Part shown: positions 1 to 13,668 of the stretch, in pieces
Layout: every line of letters starts with the position of its first letter
Position numbering within the stretch: position 1 is the first letter of the stretch
Source: Stratiolaelaps scimitus
Lineage: Eukaryota; Arthropoda; Arachnida; Mesostigmata; Laelapidae
Length of the DNA stretch: 64,000 bases
NCBI GenBank assembly: GCA_019614645.1
Contig: JABWDB010000005.1
Coordinates: 3,070,001-3,134,000 of the forward strand
Direction: 5' to 3'
Notes under the pieces: generated by a model
What the model was told of the DNA's origin: nothing
The model's database searches: none
The model's input: the letters and a program-made list of their open reading frames with translations, nothing else
Program-made: the position numbers and the translations under genes

Positions 1-1476
1 TCTTAGGCGTAAACGTTGTGGAGCTGTATTCTCCTCGTTTGTTGTTGATTCTCTCCGTTGTCAAATCTAAGACATACGTTTGGTCCTTTCAATTTGTGTC
101 ATAAATCCCTCATATATATATATATATAATATATATATCTGTCGATTTGCAATTTGCGATGTAGCTTTTTTTGATGCAAACGCAAAATGGTATCCACTTG
201 CCCACTGTTCACGGGCTGCTGCTGCTGCTGCTGCATTCGTGAACTCACTAGACGATAATAATACTACGATTAATAATAGTAATAGTTGTTACTGTTGCTG
301 TTGCTGCTGTTGTAGCAATAAGAATTTATAGTAGTTAACATACTGGCGGACGAAAATGACATCAAAATCGTTCAGATCATTGGTATCAATCATCAGCATT
401 GTCATCATCATCATCATCTGCTATGGCATGATAAGAGAGGCAAGCAGCCGGCAGCAATACTGCAATGCCGACACGTGTTTACCAGAACTAATCGAAAATA
501 ACCATTATTTTCATTGTCTGTGTTTTTGTTGCTGTCCATGGTCGTTGTCTCTCATAATCTTTGTTCCATTGTCCACTTTCGACATTGCTGTCCATTTTTT
601 TCTATTCATTCGGAGTGTATCTCCTAATCAGCTGCTTGCTAAACAACCGGACACATGAAACGCTGATGAAAATCGATTGGTTACTTTTCGCCGACGGTCG
701 TTCTGCGTCTAGCCCCGTATCGTGAGAGATTGCGCTCAAATTGTCGTAGCTAATTTCGTTGATCGCAGTGATGATTTCCTATCGTCAGTGGAATACAATG
801 AGTCGAGTCACAGGACGATTCTCCCCGCTCAAGTTCCTCGCTACCCCTTGCCCCGCAGCGATGCATGGTAATCGAAACGCAGTTCCGATGAGAAGAAGAA
901 GCACATGGATGGACGTTTGACCGAGCGTGCTAGCTAACGACCCCCCTCAGTAGCAGTACAAATGATTGTTGTTCTCGTTAAGGAGCGGCAGGTGCCAACA
1001 TCTGCAAGAGTGCGTCCGTATAGCACGTACATTACGCTTTGACGTATCACGCCACAATTATTCGGCCACAATTCCTCGAACACCGGATGTGTCCACGAGT
1101 CCACCTCTAACATCCCAAGCTCTCTTCTCTATCTTTCGATCGATCGGTGTGTGTTTGTGTTCAGGCCAAAATACGCTCGTGGCGAACTCTCATAACTCCC
1201 CCTGGAGCATTTACTCATCCGCTCGCTCTCTCTCTCTCTCTCTACCTTTCGCAATGCGTTTTTATCTGCTCCAATTATATAGTAGAGTATTTTTAGAGTA
1301 ATATACTCATGCATACGCTCGCATTCACCCACTCGCTCACATAAAATAATAATGATAGTAATAATAATAATAATTATTATTATAAATAATTATATGTTGC
1401 TGTTGTTGTCACCTCGATACTTGTCATGGAATATCAATATTGTTGTTGTATCATAATTGTTTGATGTTTCATTTCA

Positions 1477-1509
<33 letters not shown>

Positions 1510-4124
1510 CTGTCTTATTAATATTATTATCAGCTTTTTTTAACCACTCATCATATCGCATTATCGTCATCCAATATTGTTGGATGTCTATATCGTTGTC
1601 GTTACTGCGGCTGCTCCTTCAGTACAGTCATTGCTATTAGTTGTTTCAATCAATGTTATTGTTGTTGTTAATATTATTATCATATAGCTGTTTTTTTTTT
1701 CGTCTATGATTAATGCTGCCGCGTCATATCATCATCATTAATATTATTCATTATAATTCGTGTCATCAGTATCATTGCTTGGTTGATTGTTTGATTATTG
1801 TAAGTGATCATCGGATAGTCGTAATAATAGTCGCATATCTCTGATCACATATGATAACAATTGTATTGTTATTTTTAGTTGGATATTTTGTGTAATCTTG
1901 TGGTACGTATTAGTAATATCTCCGCTCTCGTTACATTTTGTTATAGTCTCATGTGTGTGTGTTTTTTTTCCTATATCCATGTTATCGCACCCGTCATTAT
2001 ACGTGTACCTCGGAAAGTCTTGTAATTCGCGTTCATAATGTCATTGTCAGAGTTCGTGGTTGTCCTTTCCCGTAGCAGTTTTTATATAGCGTGTGTGTCT
2101 CCTTAGTTGTATGGTTCTCTCTGTGTGTGTGTGTGTGTATATATGTATGCGTGTGTGTATGGATATATTTTGAATATGTGCTTTCTTCATTTAGTTGTAT
2201 ATGTTATCAAATACATCGTTGTCGTGTGTCAATATTTTCTTACTCTTTTTGTCATTTTTACTTATGACACTCGTACTTATTCATATATAGACTTCGCTGC
2301 AACGGCGCCATCTTATTTCAACACGATCGCCGTTGAAAGCCTTTTTGCCAACGTCGGCGGAATCTTGTAGTTTTATTAATTGTATTGTTTGTGTGTTTGC
2401 GTGTGTATTTGTAAACATACATGTAAATATGTTGCTTTTGGTTGTTTATTATGCAGTTTTTGCTTCGTTCAATATAGTTGTTTATACACACACACACACA
2501 TATATATATATATATTGCCATTATAATTAGTATTATTTTATTTGTTGTTTCTGGATGTAATTCACCTCTGTTCTTCTCGAATATATGAATGTTATTATTC
2601 TTATTACTGTTGTCAACGTTGTGGATACTTTGATTAGCGATTCGATTCTGTCGAGTGGCGGTCAAAAGACGCATTTTTCAACTTGACTTTAACAGGTCTT
2701 GTCTCGGCCGGAGCCAAAACTGGCAAAGAAATGTAACCACCGAAATTGGGCGGCAAAGCATTATTTGGGCCCCCATTAACTCCGGTAGCAATTCTCTTAT
2801 GCGGTTATTATTACTTCGACTGTGTGCCCCTAACCGCTACGAATGGCCCGCCATCGTGGACTCATTACTACAGTTTCTCAGTGTACAGCCTAGCTGAGAG
2901 GAGCAGATTCGAATATTCGCGAATATCCGTGCGGTGACGCTTTTCAGTATGCTTTTGTGTTCCTAGTATGCTGTCGTTTACCCCTAGAGTTTACACCCGC
3001 GTGCACCCCAGCAGTGATATCCGTGTCTCTGTCTAATGAAACCTCACTGCCCTCTTCCCCGGAGGTGGGGTGTCGTTATCATGTGTACAGCAGTTCGACT
3101 AAATGTGAGCGCGTCCAATGCGTCAGCTATCGGAGCTCTGTCCTTTATGGCAGGTGGAGCGGATTTCATAACGAATACTCGCTCGCCGTATTGGCAGGAC
3201 CAGTTTATTGCTTGACGCCGCTGGAGTATAATGAATGCTATATGAATATAGCGGAACAAATAAACAAATAATTCATATGGTATTTTCGTCATTCCTCAAT
3301 GTGATGAGCTGTGGTTGGTTATTGCTCTCCGATGGGATAGGTGTGAAATTTATGCCTATATATATATATATATGCTGGGGTATATTGTTATTATTCAGGC
3401 TAGACTGATGATTCTTATCAAACATTACGTTGATAGTGGGCCGATAGATTCGTTCTTTGATGAAATCTCGTACAGGCCTATGATAGTCCAATCGTGGTGC
3501 ATGTAGGAAGCAATTTGCTCAGTGTTGGAGGAGTTTTCCAACTAACACAAACCGTCAAGAACATCACCCCCCCCCCCCCCAACCCACCATTCACCCCATG
3601 AATAATCCACCCTTGTATTATGCCTAATGTGCTTTGAAATCATCAATCAACGGGTGTCTAGTTCGTCAAGTAACGTTGTGTCTACCGCAATGGCGTTGAG
3701 TTAGGTCACATCGAGTATCATTCGAATGCATTGCGACGTCGTCAGTTTGTCAGCTTTTGCCTACAACTTGTTGCCGGGGAAGAATTCCCCTGGCGAGGTC
3801 TACCTAGCTAATAACAGCATCGCAAGCTGTCATCGCATTATGAAACACACGTATACGACGCCGCCACAAATCTGCGGGTGTACTGGCGTCGAGGAACTTG
3901 CGGCGACCGGCGCTCCACGGCAAGGGGCCACACTGTGTCTCTTGTTTCGCACCCGATACTTCATCCGTTAACGCCGTCTTTGTTAATAACTATCCACTGC
4001 GTTTATTCGAGTGTTCATCCCTTTCGTTTGTTTGCACCGAGCGGCCGGTCACGTACGGCTACCTACGAGAGATTTCTGGATAGCTAGAATGCGGCTAAGA
4101 TGCGGCGGCTAGACATAGTGATAG

Positions 4125-4155
<31 letters not shown>

Positions 4156-5152
4156 GTATACGATTGGGTTGGTTACATTCATTGTTGGGCGCTGGATGGA
4201 ACATTCTCTATTTGTGGATAGAGTAGTTCTAGCTGTTGTCGATCAGAATTATTTGTTATAATGATGATTGTTACTATCTTTACCACCTACTTATTAGTAT
4301 TATTTTTATTATTAGTATTATTACTATTATGTATTCGTATATTTGCGATTTATGGGTGCGCCGTTCTCTACATCTAGTGATGACGTCTGCATCGCACTGC
4401 TCGCTCCATCGGGCAGCGCGTCGACCATTCATGAGTCTGGTTGAATTATTAGCAACGGTACAGTACATTATCGTATAATAGCATATATATATATATATAT
4501 ATATATGTGTGTCTGTGTATGTTTATAGTAATTAGCACGTTACGCGAATTCGCCTCTCTTCGCCCTTTCTCTATCTTTACGTGCAGTGAACATATGTACT
4601 TCGTGTCCCCCTCAGTCTGTTAGTGTCAGATGCTTGTGTGTGTCTGTGTGTGTGTGTGTGGTTAGAACCGCAGGCCAACACATGGTGACGTGAAGTAGAT
4701 ATTTAATCAAATTCACGCTCACAATAAACGCTTATCATCCTTAGTGATTTATGTATGGAGCCCTGCCATGGGCTAACGGGGACAGGACCAGGAATTATAT
4801 ATATTCGTTTGCCTTGTGTGTGTGTGTGTAGGTGTATGTATATATATCCACAAACAAAATGCATTAAATGAGTGCACAGTTTACACCTCGCTCCGGTTAC
4901 TGCGGCCGCTTGTAGTCCCCAACGCTGTCGCAATCGGAGTCATCTACGCCAAAATCTGGTGGGGTTTATCCTCAATTCATCGTCGTCCTGTAAACCGATC
5001 ATCGAGATGTATAACCATAGATGCTATATGGACATCTCACTCCCAATCGCTCTCTCTCTCTCTCACTTTATGTACCTAATTCTTCGTCCGTCTGCATGTG
5101 TGCCTGCGAACGCTCGTTGCACGAATGTGAGATCCGTCTATGTGTGTGTATG

Positions 5153-5187
<35 letters not shown>

Positions 5188-5382
5188 TATGTGCTATATA
5201 TTGTCATTGTTTTTGCCAGAACTAGTAATGTTCAGTGTTCTGCGCTGTTGGTGTCATCCACGTCATATATATATATATATATATATTATATTATTAATTA
5301 ACTGCGATCTCAACTGGATAATTAGTACACTCTCATTAAGGTTCTAGTTTGCGACCCCTTTCATCATTTTTAATAATCCTTT

Positions 5383-5461
<79 letters not shown>

Positions 5462-8400
5462 GTTAAAGTATTTGTTTACTGTCGTTTATTGCTGTGGAAT
5501 GATTATTGCTTTTTATTTTCGACGTCGCCAAAATGACGGCGATACTCGAACGAAATGTCGGTAGTGGACGCTCCATTTTTATCCCCATTCGTTAGTTCTC
5601 TTTTGTGCCAGTAACAAAGATGGGACGATCTTGCAAAAGGACGAGTCTCCCGTTAACCTCGTTTTCTCTCTCTCTCTCTCAATATATTTTTCTTTATATC
5701 GCTATTTCTCGCACACACATACATTGCGTTGCATTGGACGACGCCCTAGTAAATGGCATACTGTCCGAGGGGCTATTTTGTCATCTGTGGAACGCGATCC
5801 GGCTCAATGAGTTGGAATGGCTCTACGAATAAGTCTGTGGATGCGTATCGACCATGACATATACACAGACCAAAAGCAAAGTACAGATTCATTATCACTT
5901 GAGAGCAATTATTCCCGCCCGCGCACGCTATCCGATAATCGTTGGTGTCGCCGACTCAGCAATCGTCGGACGAAACGAGGGTGGCCTCCGTTCGACCTCG
6001 ATAATCAACGATGCTTAGAATAGTTTTCATAATAGTAATAATAAAATTGTAATAATTACTATAGCAATAAATAACATACCTATCTACCTCGGCGCTATGG
6101 GCTGCATGAGGGCGCCAAACTCTCCTTGACGGTTTTCCGATTTAATTTATACTCATTATCGTAGTCCTCATGGGCATGACCATATGTGATTGACGATGTC
6201 TCAATCAAGTTGCTCCTTGATTAACCCCATTTTCATCCTTCCGTATGGGACGTTCTTATTTTTGCTTTCTTGATCAATCGTTATTGTTATGATTATTATT
6301 ATTATTAGTATTATCATTATTATGATTATTATTATCCGGAGGGTCAAAGTTTCAAGCCTATAGTAATATTCAAGTTCGCATCCGGCCATGCAGTTTTCCG
6401 CCATTGATGGCATTCGAATATAACGATATCGATGTAGTAGTGTGACTGATAGTGACTAATCTTGATTCAGATTCAGTCTTGATGAATTTCTTTTCCATGC
6501 GTCTCGTAGTAACGATGTGATTGATGGTCTCTGCGATAAGCGACGACCGCGTGTCGTCACATGCGATTCGTCTGCTTCATTGTCCTGAAGGTACCAGTCG
6601 GGTTTGTCTCTTCAAGTAAGTCCTTTTTAGCATTGTCTAGATGAGCTTACACGAGCGGGCCGTTATCCGTATGCAGTGGGGTCAGAACTATCTGGAGCAA
6701 CCTGCAGCTGGTGGATACGCAGGATCCCATTTGCTGATTGTTCATCCAACGTTTGCAGCTGGTAGACGAACGATTATGCGTGAAGTAAGGTTAGCTAAAG
6801 TGTCGGGCTCGAGTTGGACACACTAGAAATTGTATCGTTCATATTTTGTGCCCGTCGGAACATTGCACGCGGTTGGACGGCTCGGTGTCACCTCTCTGCT
6901 GGTCGAGGCGGTAAGGCGAGCCACCTTGTCCGCTGCTGGTGCTACATACGTAGGTTTTTTTTGTTTGTTTTACTATTCACGATGCTAACAACATCACGTG
7001 TTTGTATCTCACGTCTTGATCTCGAGTGGTATTACATTCGTCTGCCAGGCAGACATGTTTAGACAGAGAGATGTCGTGTAGTTTTCAACGATAAGAACAA
7101 CGTCGCCACACCGCACGCATGTGAATCCTGCAGTATCAGTGAGCAGGCCACTCGGCCGTTTGCGAGTGTTTTTCTTGGAAATGGGGGCGTAATTATAACC
7201 CCACTGCGCCGCGCGGTACCGTAGCATAAAAGACTACTTTGGGTTCCGTTATTGTCAGGCCGCTCCCGACAACTGGCAACTGGTCCGCATCGATTCTTAA
7301 ATGTTTTCGCGGCTACTTCAATCAGTCAGCTTTTAACTAAAGTATTAGACGTAGTGGTAGCAGTTGTATTCATCGTCCATTGCTTCGTCATCGATGCCGA
7401 ATCTACACGTCAGTAGATTCTTATCATCAGCAGAATCTCGTCATTTGTAGTATATATATATATATATATATATATTTCTATAGGAACTGGTTGTTGACAG
7501 ACCGATCGCCAGCCGAGGGCATCTCACTAAAAAAGGTCCTGTGTCGAGAGGTCATTATCATAGGATTGGCCTTCGGCGTTCATCAAGGCTAAACTGGGTT
7601 AAACTGCTGTTCATCAACGCCCATTTCCGCTCTATTACAAGTTTTCTATTTTCAATGGTAGCCGCCGTGCTGTGGGTCGGCCCAGCGGCGCTCGTCGAGA
7701 TCGGCGTTACATTTTCTGTGAGAGAGCCCTCAACCGGCGGAAAAGACCAAAGGCCCTTAACCCAGCCGAGTGCATATTTCACACCATCAATACATATATA
7801 TATATATATAATTATTCTTACAAGTTAATAATAGTTACAATGTTCACGACACAATAATAATCAGCATAGTAATAATAATAATCATAATAATTTGTTTCAC
7901 CATTTTAATGGTAAATGGCAATAATAATAATAATGTTCATATAATAATTGTAATTGCAATATTAACATAATGACAGCTCTGAAACAGGTTCGATTATTCT
8001 ACTCTAGTTTCTGTATTGTTTCTCCGTTTCTCTTTCTCTCCGTATTTTTCTTCCTTTCCGCCGTCATTGGCAGCTTTATCATCTGTATAATAATATTATT
8101 ATAATTATTACTGTCCATTATCGTTATTAATATCGTTATGAATCAATCGTATTATTATTATTACTGGTGTCATTCTCATAATTATCATGTTATTACGTCA
8201 TTTATATATATATATATATATATATTGTCTGCTCGATAGATAAAATATCACGTAATATCCATTCATTCTATTCGTCACTTATCTAGTACCGTTATGTTCT
8301 CAACACGACCAATGCATCTACGTCATCGTCGTAAATTGTTTGCTAGAGTCTCAAGGGGGGTTCCCTCTGTTCGGGGCTCTGTCTCAAGCCATCTCCCTCA

Positions 8401-9030
8401 CCGCTAGTCCCGGGTGTGTCGAGTTCCCTGCTAGGGTGGATGTAGCATATCAGTGCCCCAATCGCGCCACCAGCCGAGTGGTGACTCGTCAAGCGGCCAC
8501 GATCTGAATGCTGAATGCTTGCCGCCATATGGAACGGCAACAAACAGTGAATCCATCGGCAACTAAATGTACTCGCCACCGCTGCAGTGGTGTGCACAAT
8601 GGCGGTGCCGTTGTATCGCAAAGCTGTCGACTGGACTGGCGTCTCGGCAGGTCGAATTCAGACGACGAACTCTCCTGGTGGCGGTGTTGTTCCACTTTCA
8701 GCATATCTATGCTGACTCCGTCTGTCTTCAACATGTTGTTGCTGTTGTTTTTTTCTTCTGCCTCGTTACGACAGCTTCGTCGAGAGCGGGCAATACAGCC
8801 GCCTCATATTCTAGCTCTGTTCAAATGCACGCTAGGCCACACCAACCTGAAAGAATGAGATGGTGATCAGATGGAATTGGGCACACACGGATGACCTCTG
8901 GTTAGAGGGCTGATCATGTGGACTGAACTACAGCCGGGAATATAATCGAGTCCACGGACATTCAATATGAACTGCCATACGCATTTTCTCTTGGACGGCG
9001 GCTAAGTCCCCGGCTTCTTAGAGCCAGAGA

Positions 9031-9072
<42 letters not shown>

Positions 9073-9405
9073 GTGTAGAAAGTAGTGTTTGTCGGCACCC
9101 CTCCCCCACGTATCCCGTCTGTCATTATAGTGCTAGTGCCATCTCTATTGCACCATCTAAACATTAAGCTACATAACTACGAAACTGTTTCTATATGACG
9201 ACTATAGAGAATATTTCGGCATAATGTCAAATGCTCGGTTATCGACAGTAGTCGAATATTTGAGATCTTGCTCACAGGGTGTTTTCAGAAAGTCACGTCA
9301 CCCTATGGCGTTCCCATTGAGTTGCGTAACCTATTTCAGCCGACATGTACATCAATCACGTAAAGATTAGTTCTAAACGTTGGCTCAAGTTCGCTTTTAA
9401 CTTCG
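1..9405. other. AT-rich region downstream of msi, no supportable gene
   Basis: I see no conserved protein motif, paired splice sites or RNA gene here. The sequence is packed with (TA)n tracts, ATT/AAT trinucleotide runs, (TG)n and (CT)n tracts and a 14-nt C run at 3567-3580. Open frames of 60-118 codons are short, overlap each other on both strands and often read through simple repeats, so I treat them as chance. It could be distal 3' UTR or intergenic sequence. Confidence 0.6.
5383..5460. repeat. (TA)n microsatellite, about 78 bp
   Basis: This is a nearly pure TA tract with a single TG interruption and a TT near the end. It is one of the longest TA tracts in the window. Open frames reading YIYIYI through it are artefacts. 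Confidence 0.95.
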
Positions 9406-9411
9406 TTTAAT
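9406..9411 (-). terminator. msi: Candidate poly(A) signal ATTAAA for msi
   Basis: The minus strand reads ATTAAA, the commonest variant of the poly(A) hexamer, about 2.03 kb after the stop codon. It is the nearest such motif I found. Hexamers of this kind occur often by chance in AT-rich DNA, so the call is weak. Confidence 0.2.
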
Positions 9412-10018
9412 ATATTCGTCACTGACTACTCAGAGATTCCTCTCTCTCTCTCGCTCTCTCTCTCTCCCACTTTTGACAAACGCTTCAGTGGTTTCAGCTG
9501 AAAGGTCCAATGTCGCAAACCATGTAGCTAGACCAATCAGGACATTCAATACCGTATTGTAATATTAAACATACAATTTACTTACATGTAATAATCGAAG
9601 TCGATAACAGTATCCCCCCCCCCATTGTTAATCGTCAATTCCTTCCATCTGCTTTTGTTGTTTGTCGACGTTTAGCCTATTCGTATTTCGCGACGTCGAC
9701 GTCGAACTACGGATGCTCTCTCCCCCTGGGCATCGTCTCGTTGCTGCAGGTTCCTCGTTGTTTCTGCAAACACATGTGACGAAACGATGGTAGTTGTCAA
9801 TGGCGATGTCGCGCAGACGCTGTCGTGGGCGGCCAATCGAGCGGACAATTCTAATCGAACCGCATAGTGCAGCCGTACTATTGTAAGTTCAACATTGGAA
9901 CAAAATCAAATTGGAAATATTTCCTGTGTATCAAACGAACGTTCGCTAGTCACATCGCTCGACGACCGCCAACTGGACGCCGCATGATAAACTGATACAC
10001 TAGATAAATTGATGATTG

Positions 10019-10048
10019 TATATATATATATATATATACAGCACAAAT

Positions 10049-10098
<50 letters not shown>
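10019..10098. repeat. Two adjacent (TA)n tracts
   Basis: TA tracts at 10019-10038 and 10051-10098 are separated by a 12-nt non-repeat piece, within the probable 3' UTR. Confidence 0.95.
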
Positions 10099-10101
<3 letters not shown>

Positions 10102-11444
10102 CTTGACTGGTATTATTGATTACTGAGTTACCAGCCGCACGAAACATCGTCTAGCTATGCAATCTCGTCAGAAGAATCAATGTGCCCATGCAACCCAGGC
10201 AAGCCCGAGACAAGACCTCGAGATCTGGCCCATTAACCGAGCATTGTTTCATTTGCATTCACTATTACACTATTACACTAATACATCCAGAGAGACACCG
10301 ACGCCCTGACCCCCCCGAACACTTACTCTACTCTCTTTTCCCTTCGTTGAGTTGTTGTTCCCTTGATGATAATTGTGATCTACGTTGTTTCTTCTTAATG
10401 TTCATGTAGTTTCAGCTGTTTCAGCAACAGCAGCAGCCGGATGCGTACTCCGCATACAGTTCGACTCTTTTGCTTGAATCGTCTCCTTGTGTTCCTTGCT
10501 TGAATTGTTCCTATTACAGCAGTAATATTAGAATTGTTTCATAGTAGTAATAATCAGCATCATCATCATCATCATAATTATTGGTACAGTTGTCGTTGTC
10601 GTTTTACGTTTGCTCTATTCTTGCTTTCATTATATAGCATTGTTTCCGCTTGCATTTCTCTCCTTTAGTCGCATCGTTGATCGACGGCCGACTGAGTCGA
10701 TGCAATGAATTCATGTTTGCCTTCTTGTGCTAATCGCCGTCTTCTTCGTCCGTGGTGGTGACGGTGGTGGTGGTGTTGGTGATGATGACCAGGCAAACGT
10801 CAGCCCCCTTAACTCGATGGCAAGCGCCAGTGCCACTCGTGCCGTTCTCATGGCGGTATTCGATCGCACGGGTTCGAGTTAGATCAGGGGTTGTGCTCGG
10901 TGGCAACCCCCCCCGGGTCCGTCGCAGTCGCCTCAGTCGATCTCTCCCAGCCGCTGTCCTCTGTGTCTACCGTCCTCGGCAGCGCTGCGCCAGCTAAAAC
11001 GCTCACTGTTTGACTGCCTAGCGCTCTCGTAGTGATCCATGATCCGTCGATAACGACGTCGGCGACGTCGCCTTCGGAGCTCTACGCTATCGTGCTCCTA
11101 GAGCACGACCCAAGCGATGTCTGGCGGCGATCGGTGCCCAGCATCGGCGCGATGCAGGGATTCAAGAAGATGGTCAAGACGCAGTGATAGAGAACTCACT
11201 GGCATCATTACTCTGCACAATTTGTTGATTCATATCTGCATCATTCACATTGTTGTGCCCACCGAGTTGTTACGGCGGGCGGCTCTTCGAACGATCTTCA
11301 CTACCGTACTGGGCGATGTTCCTGCTACGCTTCTCCACGACAAAATCCCATCGTCGATGGCAGCTAGAACGGGCTACTGAAACGAAGAGACGCTGCTGGC
11401 TGGCTGGGACGAACGGACCACGGAGGTGTGCTTCATGGGGCATT

Positions 11445-11797
11445 CTAGTGATAACCGTTGGCAAAAGCGGCTGCCATTAGTGGGCCCATCGAGACAGTGA
11501 GCGGCGGAAAGCCCGATGGCTGCGGTGAGGTGGCCGTCTGGACGTAGCTCACGGCGCTGCTATCACCGCACGCCGACGTCGTGTACAGCTCCTGGATACC
11601 AGCCGCGGACCGCAGCGGGCCGGTGCTAGCCGTGTTTCCGGCAGTTCCCATAGCACCGGCTGCACCGCCCACGCCGCCGACACCGGCAACCGCCCCCGAG
11701 CCGAACGCCTGCTGGCCGCGTGCACCCACCGGTCCGGCACCGTTCGCTGGCGAGGCAGGGGCTGCAGCAAAACCTTGTGGCCCGTAACTGTTGATCA
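11445..11797 (-). CDS. msi: Musashi terminal coding exon with conserved C-terminus
   Basis: This is the last coding exon, 353 nt, entering in phase 1 and ending at a stop on 11445-11447. After the split Val it encodes INSYGPQGFAAAPASPANG, corresponding to the TAYGP..AAAA segment of vertebrate Musashi1. A long Ala/Gly/Val low-complexity region follows, then IQELYTTSACGDSS, VSYVQTATSPQPSGF and GPLMAAAFANGYH. The vertebrate Musashi1 C-terminus has the same order of blocks (AELYGAANQDS, SYISAASPAPSTGF, GPLIATAFTNGYH), so the match covers about 50 residues and identifies the exon firmly. The acceptor is CGACCCTTTGCAG, with no other AG for about 113 nt upstream on the minus strand. The Met-initiated open frame runs upstream to 11900, but that extra part (many Cys and Phe residues) is intronic polypyrimidine read as protein. 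Confidence 0.95.
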
Positions 11798-13051
11798 CTG
11801 CAAAGGGTCGATTTGGCAAACAAAAACGATCAGCAAACAGCAAGAATGACACAAGAAAACAACAACAACAATGACAGTCCAATGAATGTTGTTGAATCAC
11901 AGATGAGAATGACTTGCGTCTTCTGACCTATGTTATAAGCATTTATACATGTATATTCTATTACACATAATGATAGAGAGATATAAAATACAACAAATTC
12001 CTCTGTGTAATGTTTTCAATCAGTATCTAATATTCGAATCCGCTGGGGGCGTGTAATGTCTTGTGCAATAGCTGTTGGTTATGTTGAATATATGGACGTT
12101 TACGTGGGACGTGCGTCATTGGAGGAATGATAAATGCACATCCACTTAAATTACATATAACGTATATCTTACGCCTACGCGGTCTACATCATGTAGGTTA
12201 TTTCACGTCTAGTAGGTGCCGCATCGTTCTTTGCGTTTCTTTGTTTTGCGCCCGTTTGGCACTCGTTTTGTGCGTGCACACAATCGGGTGTCTTACAAAT
12301 ACGTAGTATTAGCGTGGGGGGAGGGGTTTCACAGTCATTTTCCGTCTACGAAATTACGTTACGCATTTCGTGTCATCCTCAAGTTCATCCGCAAGATTTA
12401 CACACGTTCGGTCCGATTCATTAAGAAACAACGGGCAAAATAAAGTGTATACTTCAATCAGGTGGGACCTGACGCCCGACGACAATTGTACTATTATTAG
12501 TTTTAATAATAATTAGGGAAATAGTGAAAAATAGAGGATATAATGTACATTTATATGTATATAAATATATGTAGCATGCTCACAATTTGTCATGCAATAG
12601 AGTCTAACCATTAAGCTAGAGACGCCGTTATGGCTTTCTCTTTGAAGCGCCGTCAATACAGCGGCTACGCAGAGACGCGAGTAAAGGTCGTATTGTCACG
12701 AAAGGATTACTTGAGATGAACTGTTCGAGATATTGTGCAATATTTGCATATCGGTATTGATTGGGTAGAATTTCAAAGAAGAAAAGATATCCCTCGTCTT
12801 GAGAAAAATCCGACCAAGCACACCCGGCCGAATTCGGAGCCGCATACGCTCTAAATGGCTGCAAAATCCCTACTGAACTTTGCTAAGCATCCACCGCATC
12901 TTCTAAATTGGGACATTACTAGCCAGCTAAGTCAAGCTTCGTGTGAATCTGTCCCACATTGATGATGAGGCAATCCAACTGAAGGCGAATGCGTGAGTAT
13001 ATATAAATATATAGATATATATACATATCCTTACAACTTAGATGGAGTGAG

Positions 13052-13084
<33 letters not shown>

Positions 13085-13089
13085 TATAT
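13052..13089. repeat. (TA)n microsatellite
   Basis: This is a TA tract with one AA interruption, about 1.3 kb upstream of the terminal exon within the large intron. Confidence 0.9.
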
Positions 13090-13279
13090 GTATTATGTCT
13101 GCCTAGGGGACCCCTACTGGTGTTCTCATCTATTTTTTTTCACACACATGACTACATGATGATGACACATGACAAAGCATTTGCTGAGGATATTGTGTGT
13201 GCGATATTATGAACTCTAACTAGATGCAATGTCATCAGCAAAATCGATTTATTCTATTTGCTACTGCTGCTACTTGTTA

Positions 13280-13307
13280 CTGTTGTTGTTGTTGTTGTTG
13301 TTGTTGT
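13280..13307. repeat. (GTT)9 microsatellite
   Basis: This is a pure GTT trinucleotide run. On the msi transcript strand it reads (AAC)n. Confidence 0.95.
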
Positions 13308-13617
13308 CGATGATATGGATGTGGTTGGAATTTTGGGTTCCGTTACCTGATAGTGCTTGCGTTAGCAACGGCGGAGATGTTTGCTGTCCGTTTAGCTCAA
13401 CTACAAACAAGACAAAAAAAACGATCTAGTTACTAAACTACTCTAAGCCTAAACTACGACCGTAACAAGGACTTTATATATATACATACATATATATATA
13501 TATGAGAAAATAAATAAAAAACGGGGGGCATCCTTTAGTGTAATCATGGGCCACCGGCTAAACATAGATATAACGAGCTCGTTCTCGATGTCTCAGTAAT
13601 CACGAGCGATACAATTC

Positions 13618-13628
13618 ATATATATCTA

Positions 13629-13663
<35 letters not shown>
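13618..13663. repeat. (TA)n microsatellite
   Basis: This is a TA tract of about 46 bp with a few C and G interruptions near its start. Confidence 0.9.

Positions 13664-13668
<5 letters not shown>

Larger units (their letters stand above)
9406..11444 (-). other. msi: Probable msi 3' UTR
   Basis: This is the transcribed-strand sequence immediately after the terminal stop. By eye I found no AATAAA on the minus strand here; the first variant poly(A) signal is ATTAAA at 9406-9411. A more distal AATAAA at about 5511 is also possible, and Musashi 3' UTRs can be several kilobases long. The interval holds a (TA)n tract at 10019-10098, CAT and CAG runs near 10560 and 10426, and GC-rich sequence at 10740-11440. 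The extent is inference; no transcript evidence is available. Confidence 0.4.

Noticed and set aside
11798..11900. Met-initiated upstream extension of the terminal exon (MIQQHSLDCHCCCC...)
   Set aside because: It crosses a strong acceptor and is a polypyrimidine intron end; the conserved protein begins after the acceptor in matching phase.
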